64,000 nt of DNA from Chondrosia reniformis. Taxonomy: Eukaryota; Porifera; Demospongiae; Chondrillida; Chondrillidae. Location of the stretch: NCBI GenBank assembly GCA_947172415.1, contig OX359196.1, forward strand, positions 1,862,501 through 1,926,500, given 5' to 3'. The number at the start of each line of letters is the position of its first letter. The first letter of the stretch is position 1. The notes beneath the pieces were generated by a model. That model did no database searches, was not told the origin of the DNA, and saw only the letters and a list, made by a program, of their open reading frames with translations. Below are positions 10,905-22,405 of the stretch, piece after piece. A program made the position numbers and the translations under genes.

Positions 10905-13480
10905 ATACAGACACATATACAGTGTGTCTAATAAGTTTTTGAAATTTTGATGGAACTTAAAATTTGTCCTATCTCTCGCCATACATTAACTTTGTATACC
11001 AGGATTTAATGTACATTGAGGGCTGTAACTCTATCAAATGGAAATTGATATGAAGCTGTGACTTTTTGTCAGCATTCACAAACACATATAGACTATGTCT
11101 AATAAGTTTTTGAAATTTTGATTGTGCTTAAAATTTACCCTATCCCTCACCATACATTCATACCAGAATTTAATGTACATTGAAGGCTCTAACTCTATGA
11201 AATGTAAAAGATATGAAACTGTGACTTTGTATCAGCATTCACAGACACCTTTAGAGCATGTCTAATGGGTTTTTGAAATTTTGATGGATCGAACTTAAAA
11301 GTTGTCATATCTCTCACCATGCATTAACTTTGTATACTAGAATTTAATGTACGTTGAGGGCTATAACTCTATCAAATTAAAGATAATATTGAAGCTGTGA
11401 CCTTGCGTCAGCATTCCCAGACACATATAGACTATGTCCAATGAGTTTTTGAAATTTTGATGGAACTTAAAATTTGTCCTATCTCTCGCCATGCATTAAC
11501 TTTGTATACCAGGATTTAATGTACATTGAGGGCTGTAACTCTATCAAATGGAATGATATGAAGCTGTGACTTTGCATCAGCATTCACAGACACATATAGA
11601 CTATGTCTAATGAGTTTTTGAAATTTTGATGGTGCTTAAAATTTACCCTATCCCTCACCATACATTCATACCAGAATTTAATGTACATTGAAGGCTCTAA
11701 CTCTATGAAATGTAAAAGATATGAAACTGTGACTTTGTATCAGCATTCACAGACACCTTTAGAGCATGTCTAATAGGTTTTTGAAATTTTGATGGATCGA
11801 ACTTAAAAGTTGTCATATCTCTCACCATGCATTAACTTTGTATACTAGAATTTAATGTACGTTGAGGGCTATAACTCTATCAAATTAAAGATAATATTGA
11901 AGCTGTGACCTTGCGTCAGCATTCCCAGACACATATAGACTATGTCCAATGAGTTTTTGAAATTTTGATGGAACTTAAAATTTGTCCTATCTCTCGCCAT
12001 GCATTAACTTTGTATACCAGGATTTAATGTACATTGAGGGCTGTAACTCTATCAAATGGAATGATATGAAGCTGTGACTTTGCATCAGCATTCACAGACA
12101 CATATAGACTATGTCTAATGAGTTTTTGAAATTTTGATGGTGCTTAAAATTTACCCTATCCCTCACCATACATTCATACCAGAATTTAATGTACATTGAA
12201 GGCTCTAACTCTATGAAATGTAAAAGATATGAAACTGTGACTTTGTATCAGCATTCACAGACACCTTTAGAGCATGTCTAATAGGTTTTTGAAATTTTGA
12301 TGGATCGAACTTAAAAGTTGTCATATCTCTCACCATGCATTAACTTTGTATACTAGAATTTAATGTACGTTGAGGGCTATAACTCTATCAAATTAAAGAT
12401 AATATTGAAGCTGTGACCTTGCGTCAGCATTCCCAGACACATATAGACTATGTCCAATGAGTTTTTGAAATTTTGATGGAACTTAAAATTTGTCCTATCT
12501 CTCGCCATGCATTAACTTTGTATACCAGGATTTAATGTACATTGAGGGCTGTAACTCTATCAAATGGAATGATATGAAGCTGTGACTTTGCATCAGCATT
12601 CACAGACACATATAGACTATGTCTAATGAGTTTTTGAAATTTTGATGGAACTCAAAATTTGCCCTATCTCTCATCATACATTAACTTTAATGTACATTGA
12701 GGGCTATAACTCTATCAAATGGAAAGATAATATGAAGCTGTACATGTGACTTTGCATCAGCATTCACAGACACATATATGGAATATCCAATGAGTTTTTT
12801 AAATTTTGATGGAACTTAAAATTTGTCCTATCTCTCACTATACATTAACTTTGTATACTTGAATTTAATGTACATTGAGGGCTGTAACTCTATCAAATGT
12901 AAAAGATATGAAACTGTGACTTTGTGTCAGCATTCACAGACACCTTTAGAGCATGTCTAATAGGTTTTTGAAATTTTGATGGATCAAACTTAAAAGTTGT
13001 CGTATCTCTCACCATGCATTAACTTTGTATATTAGAATTTAATGTACATTGAGGGCTATAACTCTATCAAATGGAAAGATAATATTGAAGCTGTGACCTT
13101 GCGTCAGCATTCCCAGACACATATAGACTATGTACAATGAGTTTTTGAAATTTTGATGGAACTTAAAATTTGTCCTATATCCCAACATTCATTCACTTTG
13201 TATACCAGAATTTAATGTATATTGATGGCTGTAACTCTATAAAATGGAAATTGATATGAAGCTGTGACTTTTTGTTAGCATTCACAGACACATATAGACT
13301 ATGTCCAATGAGTTTTGGAACTTAAAATTTGCCCTATATCTAATCATACATTAACTTTTTATACTAGAATTTAATGTACATTGAGGGCTATAACTCTATC
13401 AAATGGAAAGATATATAAAGCTGTGATTTTGTGTCAGCATTCAAAGACACATATAGAGCATGTCTAATGAGTTTTTGAGA
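10905..13480. repeat. Satellite array, ~170-bp monomers with a 508-bp higher-order unit
   Basis: About fifteen monomers follow head to tail, each containing GAGTTTTTGAAATTTTGATGG, TTTAATGTACATTGAGGGCT and GCATTCACAGACACATATAG. Monomer starts (the CACA(T/C)AT/CACCTTT point) fall near 10912, 11083, 11246, 11422, 11589, 11752, 11929, 12097, 12260 and onward, giving about 163-177 bp each. In the middle, groups of three distinct monomers repeat almost exactly: the TGGTGCTTAAAATTTACCC type near 11581 and 12089 is 508 bp apart. Edge monomers are more diverged. The last monomer breaks off at about 13478. No coding potential is seen. Confidence 0.95.
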
Positions 13481-13489
13481 GGACTATGG

Positions 13490-14065
13490 TCATTCCATCA
13501 GGGCATTCACGCCTGACCGGTGAAGCCCAGAAGGTTCTAGCAGAGACGGGATGTTTGCAGCTGTGAGGGCATGTTGGATGATGTTGTTCAATGCGTTATG
13601 GTGCGGAAATCTTCCTTGGCTGAACCTATATACACTTTAGACCATGCCTGGCCAATTGATCAACCTCAATGCCACAATTTGCACACTGGTGGGGCTGTCC
13701 AAGAGAGGCTCCCACTCGCAGTCCCACAGCTATCCAGATGGCCTCATCACTCATTCTCAGCCCCAGGGAGGAAACTGGCAGGGCATTCAACCAGCCAGGA
13801 GGGGCTGCTGCTCACGCTGAAGAGGAAAAGGTCAAGAAGTATGCTCACCTCGACAGCATCTATCGATTCCAGCCAGTAGCTATGGAGACATGTGGCTCTA
13901 TATATAGGTCCCAAGTCCAGGGCTTTCCTGAGGGAGCTTAGCAAGCGTCTCAAGATGGTGAATGGAGAACCAAAGTCGCATGCCTTCCTAATGCAGAGGA
14001 TCTCCGTGGCCATCCAGGTTGGGAATGCTACATCAGTAATTGCATTCCTCGAGCCCTAACAGTGC
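13490..14065 (+). mobile_element. Non-LTR-like reverse transcriptase tail, fragment
   Basis: Plus-strand frames give EEEKVKKYAHLDSIYRFQPV, then AMETCGSIY, then in another frame FLRELSKRLKMVNGEPKS and HAFLMQRISVAIQVGNATSV. This order (KY.HL...F.PVA.ET.G..., FL.ELG.R., FL.QRIS.A.QRGNA.SV) is familiar from the C-terminus of LINE-type polyproteins in cnidarians and sponges. It abuts the satellite on its left. It is decayed and lacks the RT core. Confidence 0.6.
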
Positions 14066-14301
14066 AGCAGTCAACATTGATTTTATGGTTTAATGTGATT
14101 ATTATTATTATTTATCTATTGTAAATTTAAATTTTATGTTATAATAATAATAATAATAACATGAGGATTTGGGATCATATAGAATAGACATGTGTATGTA
14201 CGTAGCTTGTTCTAAAGACATTCATGATTATTTAAAGTATGGCCTCTGAGTCTCCTAAATTTGTATACACTCATGCACTTGTTGTATCTCCTCATTTGCA
14301 G

Positions 14302-14589
14302 ATTCCAAATTGGAGATGGTGTTCCTGTACTGGTTGGTGCTATTAATATCTCTAGATCCCTTAATCTAATTGTAATTATAGTTCCAGTAGTGGTTGGTGG
14401 ATTTCTGATACTGTTAGCCATATTGATTATTATTATCTGCTGTGTGTGTGGGTATGTGAAGAGGAAATCTAAAAGGGTGGAATTGGAGAGATTGAAAGAT
14501 AAAATGACTCACGAGAAGGAGAAGGAAGATCTTCATCAACAAGTGGAGAATGTCGTCTCTCAAATGCAAGTGCTGCATGTCAAATGCAG
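14302..14589 (+). CDS. Orphan exon: transmembrane and juxtamembrane segment of a receptor
   Basis: A clean exon lies between CTCATTTGCAG and CAG/GTAAGC. After one split base it reads FQIGDGVPVLVGAINISR, then a strong single helix (LIVIIVPVVVGGFLILL followed by further Ile/Leu and Cys), a basic stop-transfer KRKSKR and a charged amphipathic stretch rich in Glu/Lys/Gln that could form a short coiled coil. The arrangement is that of a type I receptor leaving the membrane; a plexin-like or sponge tyrosine-kinase-like receptor is possible, but no diagnostic domain is present. I find no flanking exon on either side in this window, so it is either one exon of a long-intron gene or a stranded gene fragment. 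Confidence 0.4.
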
Positions 14590-15075
14590 GGTAAGCTCTT
14601 TCAGAAGTAATGTGTGTACATTTACATCCTTGCCTGTATGTAGCTATGTGTATATAGTGGTAGTTTGTATATAATATGTATAATTTTATAAAATAATATA
14701 CAAAGATGTCATATACTAACATTTAATTTAAGTTTAATACCAAGCAGTATTCAATGAACCCTTCTTATAGTAGAAATATCCAAAGTAAAACTTATATAAA
14801 TTCAGTATACAGCTGATGACCTCTCAAAAATGGCTGATGAAATGTTTGTTAAAACTGTACCATAACAATTCAAATCACTCACAAAATAGGATGTCAGACA
14901 TTTTATACATTCAACCTCATATAAAAAAGATATAAAACCACTTGTCCAAAGGTGTTCTTTGGATGCAGGTTCTACTATTTTGGACTTATTGTAATGATTT
15001 TCCACATTTCATTTATACAGCCTTATAGAATGATGCATGTGGAAGGCATAAATCAAACATACATGCTTTGTGAAG

Positions 15076-15490
15076 GGACATTTACCCCAAAGAACTTATT
15101 CTTAAAAAGACAAATAACAGCCCTAGGGAATCCCCTTTTTAGACTTATATATAGATATAACCATTACTAGTAACCAATTGCAATTTATCACTAAAGTATA
15201 TGATAAGCGAGAGGACTTTAACGTTGATATAGTAAATTTCCCCATTTAGATAGTAATATACCCCAGCCTATGGTGTCTTTATTTCACAACTAATTAGGTA
15301 TTCCAGAATATGTAGTGACTTCTCCAGTTTTCAGGCTAAAAGTTTGCAGTTATGCAGTAGGCTTATTAAGGCAGGGTTACAAATACTTTAAGCTAAAATC
15401 AACCTTTAAAACCTTCCTATCCCGACAGCCTCTAGTTAGAATCAAGTATAAGCAAAAAGTAGCTAAGGACTGTCTTCGCTAGTGGAACAT
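15076..15490 (+). mobile_element. Reverse-transcriptase C-terminal fragment, copy 2
   Basis: This is the same segment as 5736-6080, with shared landmarks TTTACCCCAAAGAACTTATT and GATAAGCGAGAGGACTTTAA. Here an additional stretch translating to CSDFSSFQAKSLQLCSRLIK is kept between the two shared halves. It is a decayed retroelement fragment. Confidence 0.55.
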
Positions 15491-15689
15491 GTCCACACTT
15501 CCGGGAATTTTCAATAAAAGTCGCTAACTAACACTCTTTTTTAATTTATTCTATTTTACGTTAGAAACATTGTATCGCTAAAAAAATTATAGAGAATTGA
15601 AGCGCTATTCTTTCGTAATATTTTGGCTACAAGAGTGTCACGATTGCAGGCTTAAAGGAGAAGGTAAGCGGCCGTAAGTGATAGGTGCC

Positions 15690-15835
15690 AAATCAGTATG
15701 CCACTTCTGCAATGTTAGCCTTACCATATGACAACTTTCTTGTTTCGCTACTTTTTCTAGATGTGCCAATCACTGCTATAGTGCCATCCCTACTTTTAAC
15801 TTCATTTCTGAATGGTTTTATTTAACTTGTATATA
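15690..15835. repeat. Half copy of the 38-kb foldback family
   Basis: This carries the run TTTCGCTACTTTTTCTAGATGTG, ...CTGCTATAGTGCCATCCCTACTT and TTTTATTTAA in the same order as the right arm of the inverted-repeat element at 38079-38484. Only one arm is present. Confidence 0.5.
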
Positions 15836-15923
15836 TATATAATGACAGATAGCGAAGGAAACATGGGTTAAGTATTTTTGTCAGTGTCCAGCAAAGTTTT
15901 TACTTGAGTCACTAATAGTGAGG

Positions 15924-16640
15924 TCAAGGGTGCATGTCTGCAGGATAGGTGGGATTGGGTACAAATCCTATGGCAGACCTTGTGCCCCTCAGGCAAGTGA
16001 TGGAGATTGAAGGAGGCATAGGGAGAATCCGAGGCGACATCTGATCCATTCCATCACATGGCAATAAGGCTGGTCCCTCTTCCTGGAAAGCATTGAGGTA
16101 AGATATTTGTGCACGACATTTGCTTGTTTGAAGTTGGAGAAAACTATGCAAGGGTCAAAGCTCCGTGCTCGACTTCACAGATGCATTCGTCATATTCTTG
16201 ATCTCATGTCTACAATAGCAGCCTTCCAGCTGATGTTTGAGGTTAGTTGGAGCAAAAGTGTTGAATACCCGAACGTCAAAAAATGCCTTTCCTGACCTCT
16301 GCATGTCAAAAGTCTGTGGTGCTAATGTCAGCTTTCCATTGTCTTCTGTATTTGCTGTCCTTAGTTGGAAGCATTCATTATGGAGCCTCGGAGTTTCGTG
16401 TTTTTCCCTCTTCATGTTTAATTGATTATTACTTGTGGTTTGATTATCACATCAATTATTCATAGCAACGTTCCAAGCAGGCATCATGGCATACCTCAGA
16501 GAGGCACTCTGTAGTCAGATCTTGAATTTTGTTATGACGGTACCGGTGGATGGGAAAAGCTCCAGCTTAGGGCATGTTCCACAGATAATGCATTCCTGCA
16601 AATGCTGTTGGTTGGTAGGAAGGGTGGAGTCCAGCCGTAC
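15924..16640 (-). mobile_element. Non-LTR-like reverse transcriptase C-terminal fragment
   Basis: The minus strand from about 16415 downward reads QLRTANTEDNGKLTLAPQTF, then AFFDVRVFNTFAPTNL, then CYCRHEIKNMTNASVKS. This follows the order familiar from LINE-type ORFs of corals and sponges (...TED.ARLD..A.GFW......AFFDVRVFNP.A......CYRRHE..K...Y..R). The 3' part (15924-16150) continues in another frame. Multiple breaks are present and no RT core is seen. Confidence 0.6.
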
Positions 16641-16652
16641 CTCATGGTTTCA

Positions 16653-16905
16653 ATATAAATTTCCTATAGGTTTTCTATAGACCTATATATGGCATTTTAT
16701 ATGCAGACTTTGTCCTCTGTTTTCTAACAAACGGAGGCCTATTGTAAATGAAAAATCCCTTATTTTAAAATGAGTTTTATACCCTGAACTTTATGATAAT
16801 ATACCCATTCTCTTTCTAGGTCCTTCCTTGAAGCCATATGAATTCTTTAATTATTTATATTATATTAGATTAGATTACCTTAGTATATTGTAACTTGTTA
16901 ATTAT
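16653..16905 (+). repeat. Dispersed repeat R3, partial copy 1
   Basis: The segment from AATATAAATTTCCTATAGG to TTACCTTAGTATATTGTAAC is shared, in the same orientation, with 26100-26350 and 51890-52135. Only the right half of the longer R3 unit is present here. No coding sequence is seen. Confidence 0.75.
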
Positions 16906-17200
16906 ATTTAGTGAATTAAGTGTACATAATAGCTTATTGTATTCACTTGTAAATTAACACAACTTGTAAAATTAATACAAAATTGAGGTCAATTCATATA
17001 ATGAATGTTAATGTGCTTTATCGATACAATTATATTATAATTATAATATTGTAATTATAATTTAATTGTAACAATATAGTTTTATTCATCCTTTCAGTAT
17101 GATACATATACCTTCCTGCTGTATTTTATGATTCACCATAATTTATGTATATATATATAGATCGCTTCTATAATAAAATGTAGTGAATTAAATATTCACT
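16906..17200 (+). repeat. Upstream block of membrane gene A, shared with gene B
   Basis: Two sub-blocks are shared with 20190-20400. One carries GTGAATTAAGTGTACATAAT and TCATATAATGAATGTTA. The other carries CCTTTCAGTAT and TACCTTCCTGCTNTATTTTATGATT. In gene A the order is first then second; upstream of gene B it is reversed. They are probably remnants of the duplicated unit, and could include the promoter. Confidence 0.6.
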
Positions 17201-17295
17201 TAAATTTCAGATAAATAGGGCACTAATTACATGGGAAAATATCAGTACAAATCAGTGGTTACGTGAGAACTTGACTAAAAGAGGACTAATATACT

Positions 17296-19442
17296 ATGGA
17301 GTCATCAAACTATAGAAAGTATAGTCTTCGTATAACAAATGCCATATTATCAGTAGCAGCTATGATTGTTTTTTGTGGATTCATAGTTTTAAGTAAGCAT
17401 ATGCATCTTAGTAGATTATATTAATAAATCTATTTCCCTACAATGATAGCTATATAACCTTTAATTGTCACACAAGAGTAACAGGGTAGTTCTATAGCTA
17501 TATAGTTACTTTCATTGAATGTAAAGTCGGTTTGTTGAGCTAACAATATCAGCATGCAACTATTTCTATTGAAACCACCAGTTGTAATCCTATCCTCATC
17601 ACACAGATTTTCAGACGTACAAACTTATACAGTGAAAGTGTTGATTATTTCTTACCCATTGGCCAATTGGGATAATTTAAAGTCATATTGAAGATTTGAA
17701 TTAGCCAATACTATTAGGGAAATTAGAGAAAAATTCCAAAAACTTTTAAATATATATGGTTTAAAAGTACCTATATACATATAAATGATTTGTTCCCAAT
17801 TCATATGCATGCAATGTAAATCCCTATTATAGTCATGCCCCTTTTCCCTATACTATAGGCTTCATAGGTCTAGTGATGACTTCTAAAGAGAATCAGATGT
17901 ATGCTTTGCCCTACATGCTGTATGCTACAGTTTTGGCAGTTCTGTTTCCTATTTTATTTACTTTTCAATTGAAGTACGTTGTTGACCTGATTATATACGA
18001 GAGCTTAACTGATCCTAACTATGTATTAAGGCAGAAAAAACTAGTCGACATGCAATTGTCCCATTTTGGATATTTACCAAATCACTTACCGCCAGAAGAT
18101 GCTGATAGTGATGTTGAAGAAATTGATTTATTAGAGATTACAGCTCTTGACCAAAGAGTAGTAAATGCAGACCAAACTTTATACAACCATTTGAACATAG
18201 AAGCTCTACTTGTTCTATTTGCTGGTAATTGTGCATTAACTCTGGCATTTTTATCATGTAAGTTAACTTGCATAGATGATGCAGTATATTTGTGTATAAT
18301 TTGCATGATTACATACGTCTTAGTTTATTTTGAATGAGAGCATTTATACCAACAATAATATAGGGTGCATGGATATATAGCCATGCAGATATACAAAAAT
18401 AATAATATGGTTATGTTGTACCTATGTAGGTTTTTGGGCTTTGTTCATCAGTTTATATCTGAAGGACGTGCAAATACAAACTGATGTTCCTTTCCACCTT
18501 GTTCGTGCTCTTGGTGGTATTCTTTTCCCCTTATCTCTGGCACTAGCAGTTGGTATTTACTCAGTAATACTACATTTTGTAACTGAAGCACAGATAGACA
18601 CAAGAACCTTAATGGAGTATTTACTTCCATCAATTAACTTCTATACTGGTCTAGATTCAGATGATGAAGTGCCAAATATATTCTTTTGGGTTATAGTGGA
18701 CCATTTCTTTCTATTTGCAAGGCATGGAACAGCAAATCAGGAAAAAATTGTGAAAAATTATGTGGATAAAACATTCAGCACATTTATCATAAGTATGATT
18801 ATAGTTTTTGCCTTTCAATTTGCAGTTCTTTATTTTTTCAATAATACGGTGATTCTAGATGCTACAGTAGCAGTACCCTCCAATCAAATATACTGTGAAA
18901 ACTACCTTTGTTTCAATGATAAGAGCAAAAGAGTTGATTGCAGTAATCCTAACAGCTTTATGAATCTTACCCATATCCACTGCTACAGATTTTTTAATGC
19001 AGACTCCAAATCACAGAATATTCTGTCTGCTTTTGGTATCACATTTGGCCTTTACTATGCAACAGTGGCTATATTTCAACTGCTTTCCTCATTTGCTTCC
19101 ATACTTCACAACTTTTATCCTGCCAGACTTTGGGGTATTCTTTTTACAGCTTTTGGTCTCATTGGAGTTGTTGCAACAATTACTTCATACTTTGTACCAA
19201 TTTTTGGAACTTTTCACACCACAGGGCTCGATACTTTACAGATTCTCGTTATATTTTTGTATCTAGTGTCAATAGGAATCCTCATTTGGATTGGCTCGGT
19301 TGAGGATATTGTTATGGCACCCTTAGAAAGCAAATCAATTCTTGTGAATAATGCTTTAAGCTCTAGTACTGTTACACCAACTTCTAGAGGCCTAGGGATT
19401 CGATACAGACCAACTCTGAGAAAAAGACACCGAAAGGTCTAG
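17296..19442 (+). CDS. Multi-pass membrane protein of an unrecognised tandem family, gene A
   Basis: Three exons, 17296-17392, 17859-18257 and 18430-19442, give 502 residues, with GT-AG borders and both introns in phase 1. I chose the ATG that opens MESSNYRKYSLRITNAILSV, leading straight into the first helix. About eight hydrophobic segments follow: one spans exon 1/2, the second is LPYMLYATVLAVLFPILFTF, the third spans exon 2/3, and the rest are in exon 3. Between helices 2 and 3 lies a soluble loop with SHFGYLPNHLP and ALDQRVVNADQTLYN. A second long loop carries FFWVIVDHFFLFARHG. A third, Cys-rich, loop has CENYLCF...VDC...HIHCYRFF and NLT glycosylation-type sites. It ends in a short basic tail (RKRHRKV). 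I know no family with this layout; transporter, channel or receptor cannot be chosen. It lies upstream of B and C on the same strand. Confidence 0.8.
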
Positions 19443-20032
19443 TCCTATATAGCAACACAAAATGCAAGATTTTTGATTCAGAAATGAGAAATATGCACAC
19501 ATTAAGTTATTAGAACATGATAATGCAAAAAATTTTAGAAGGAATTTCCACCTGGAAACATTTATTAAAGAAATCTGGTTTGTACGTATTTAACAATCAT
19601 GCATGGCTTATATGGAGTAATATATGTCTTTAGCAATCATGCATTTATATTAATTTTGAAAAATTAAATTGTTGAGATTCAACCGCACCCCATGCACGAC
19701 AGCTGGTCTTACCCACCTCTGCTTAATTTACCACAAAGTTATGCTGACCAAGACGGGCCATTTAAATTTGTATATATGTATCTCCCTGAAGGCGTGAAAT
19801 GTCCCAGTAGCCACATGTACACATACATATGCATGTACGAATATGTATTTGTATATGTGTTTAAATGCAGTCAAATTTTGTGTTATTTGATTTCCTTCTC
19901 AAAGTAAATTTTCCATTAAGCATATATGGTTGTTAACTTTTAGACCCTCAAAAAGACTGCCAGCTATAGGCCGGGTCCTTATATGGACATGTAAGAGGGC
20001 TACAAGATGTGAAAATATTATATGTATATATC

Positions 20033-20118
20033 ATTTGGCGGTTAATTGTTGAGCTTGGCGTGGCGTTATGAAACAAGAATTTCAATGCTACGGCAAGCTC
20101 AACAATTAACCGCCATAT
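20033..20118. repeat. Short foldback (86 bp) between genes A and B
   Basis: ATTTGGCGGTTAATTGTTGAGCTTG is mirrored about 36 bp later by CAAGCTCAACAATTAACCGCCATAT, giving a near-perfect hairpin. It may be a tiny MITE or structured element upstream of gene B. Confidence 0.8.
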
Positions 20119-20189
20119 ATTCAATGTAGCGATGAACCTCCGATCATTCATATATGTCATGTGTTCTATGATGATGATTATTTCCTGTT

Positions 20190-20400
20190 ATATTTCAGCC
20201 TTTCAGTATATATAATATACCTTCCTGCTCTATTTTATGATTTATGTTAAGTATATTTAGATCACTTATATAATTAAATTTAGTGAATTAAGTGTACATA
20301 ATAGCTTATTGCATTCATAGCTAAGTATAAGTTATCACTTGTAAATTAACACAACTTGTAAATACATTTGTGATCTGTTCATATAATGAATGTTATTATG
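20190..20400 (+). repeat. Upstream block of membrane gene B, shared with gene A
   Basis: This carries the same two sub-blocks as 16906-17200 but in swapped order. It ends about 130 bp before the gene B start codon, so it may include promoter DNA copied with the gene. Confidence 0.6.
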
Positions 20401-20530
20401 TGCTATAAATATATTGTTAATTGCCCTAGGAACATTATAGAAGCTGTATATATATATTTACAGGAGCAATTATCAGTTACCACAGAGCTTAAAGTGTTTT
20501 TGATACGTGGTTGCATGCGACTTGGAGTAA

Positions 20531-22405
20531 ATGGGAAGTCTCCTTATCCAAAGCAAAGTGACACTCCTAGTACTGAATATTATCTTAAGTATAATTGCTT
20601 TAGCTGCTGCTATAGGGGCTATAGTTTTAGGTATGTTGCTGTAAAATCTATAACATACCAGTATATGTATATATATTATCGTGCGTATATATATCATGTA
20701 AAATATACATATGTATATATCTGTGTATAGGTATATGTGCTATGGTTTTAGCTGTTAAGGGAAACTATGAGACATCATTATACATTATGATAGCAGCCAC
20801 AATTACAGCAAGCTTCTATCCGATTTTTGGAACTGTGCTAATAAAATATTCCGTTGATTATATTATTGTTAGCAGTGACACTATTCAATATGAAGCTGAA
20901 CAAGCAGAATTACGGGCGAAGGAACTGAGTTACTTTGGATACATTCCTAATGGACTGCCTATAAGAGCGGAAGATGATTTTGATGGCAATATGGCTAATA
21001 TATATAGTGTTAGAGCTTTGGATCACATAGTATCATCAGTGGACCAGAGGCAATACAATGAATTAACACTTACCAGTGGATCTTCCCTTGTGCTATTTTC
21101 TGGCAACTGTGCTGCAATGTTATCACTGCTGTCAGGTAAGGTATAAACTATATATATATATGCTATTGTGGTAAATATGTCAATTATATACATGCGTATA
21201 GACACACATGTATTATACATAATACAGACAGAGGAATACAAATATATATAATAGATATACGTATATATATAAGCATGGATGTTTTTAACCTAGAGCATAA
21301 TTATGTTTAATGTTGTGCGTGCATACTGGCAGAAATATTGTTAAATTATTCTTTTCTCTATCCTTTAGCTTTCTGGGCAGTTTTTACAGCTTTTTATATG
21401 TGTGAATATCCTGTGCCTTCTGTTGCAATATTTCACATGGTTAGAATTCTTGGTGGAGTAATCTGTCCTATATTTTTGGTAGTAGCTATAGCTGTATATG
21501 CTGTTGTGGCAAACTTTATAACTAATGGTCAACTGGATTTTCGAACATCCTTTCAGTACTATCTACCTGCTGTAAATTTTATGAGTGGACTTGATGAGGA
21601 ACCAGAGGATGTTATTCGTGACACAATACCCACTCTATATTTCTGGGTTATAGCTGATCATTTCTTCATCTTTGCTAGACATGGCTATTCAGATATGGCA
21701 AAGACTATTAAAAATTTTGCTGATCATACCCCTGCCACATGGCTACTTACCTCAATTATTGTCTTTGCAGTTATATTTGCTTTCCAGTACTTCATTAACA
21801 CAACCATAGTTTTGGACAAGACTGTAATGATTCCTTTCACAACTGATAAATGCAGTGGATACACATGCTATGCTGACTACTACTATGGGGTAAAAATAAT
21901 TGATTGCCAGAATCCAGTCACTTATGCTAATCTTACACATTTTCATTGTTTTCGTTTCATGACTGTAAATAATCAAAATAGTCAAAGCTTTTTGACATCA
22001 ATTGGCATTGCTTTCAGCTTGTACTTTGCTGCTGTAGGATTATTTCAATTGTGTGCTTCATTTGCAGCTTTGCTTCACCATCTTTGGGCTTCAGATATTT
22101 GGGGAATACCGTTTATTGTCCTTGGTATAGCTCTTCTTATAGTAGCTATAACGTCATATTTCCTTCCAATTCTTGGCAATGTACACAGCAGTGAAGTTGA
22201 CACTTTCCAGGTAATACTTCTCGCTGTGTACATCATAATAATCGGTATTTTGCTGTTACTAGGATCTGTGCAAGATGTTATTCTAGCACCAAATGAAACA
22301 AAGTCTCTACTCCTTAATGTTCAAGACCGTAGTCAAAATACAAATTTTATCGGTAGAGGTTTACGTTATAAGCCAGCGTTCAGAGGATACAGGGAAAACA
22401 ATTAA
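20531..22405 (+). CDS. Multi-pass membrane protein of an unrecognised tandem family, gene B
   Basis: Exons 20531-20630, 20731-21135 and 21369-22405 give 513 residues. Both introns are phase 1 and fall at the same protein positions as in gene A. The N-terminus MGSLLIQSKVTLLVLNIILS leads into helix 1. The first loop has LSYFGYIPNGLP and ALDHIVSSVDQRQYN, close to gene A. Exon 3 repeats the A pattern: FWVIADHFFIFARHG, DHTPATWLLTSIIVFA, the Cys loop C..YTCY...IIDC...HFHCFRF, then helices with SLYFAAVGLFQLCASFA and LGSVQDVILAP. B is much closer to A than to C. A poly(A) signal AATAAA lies at 22465-22470. The function is unknown. Confidence 0.8.

Noticed and set aside
10905-13480. CRISPR array, suggested by regular repeats
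   Set aside because: Repeats are about 170 bp without unique spacers in a eukaryotic sequence; it is a satellite.
13571-14013. ORFs of 88-102 aa on both strands near 13.6-14.0 kb as host genes
   Set aside because: They overlap the frame with LINE-type motifs (QRISVAIQ.GNA); treated as retroelement remains.
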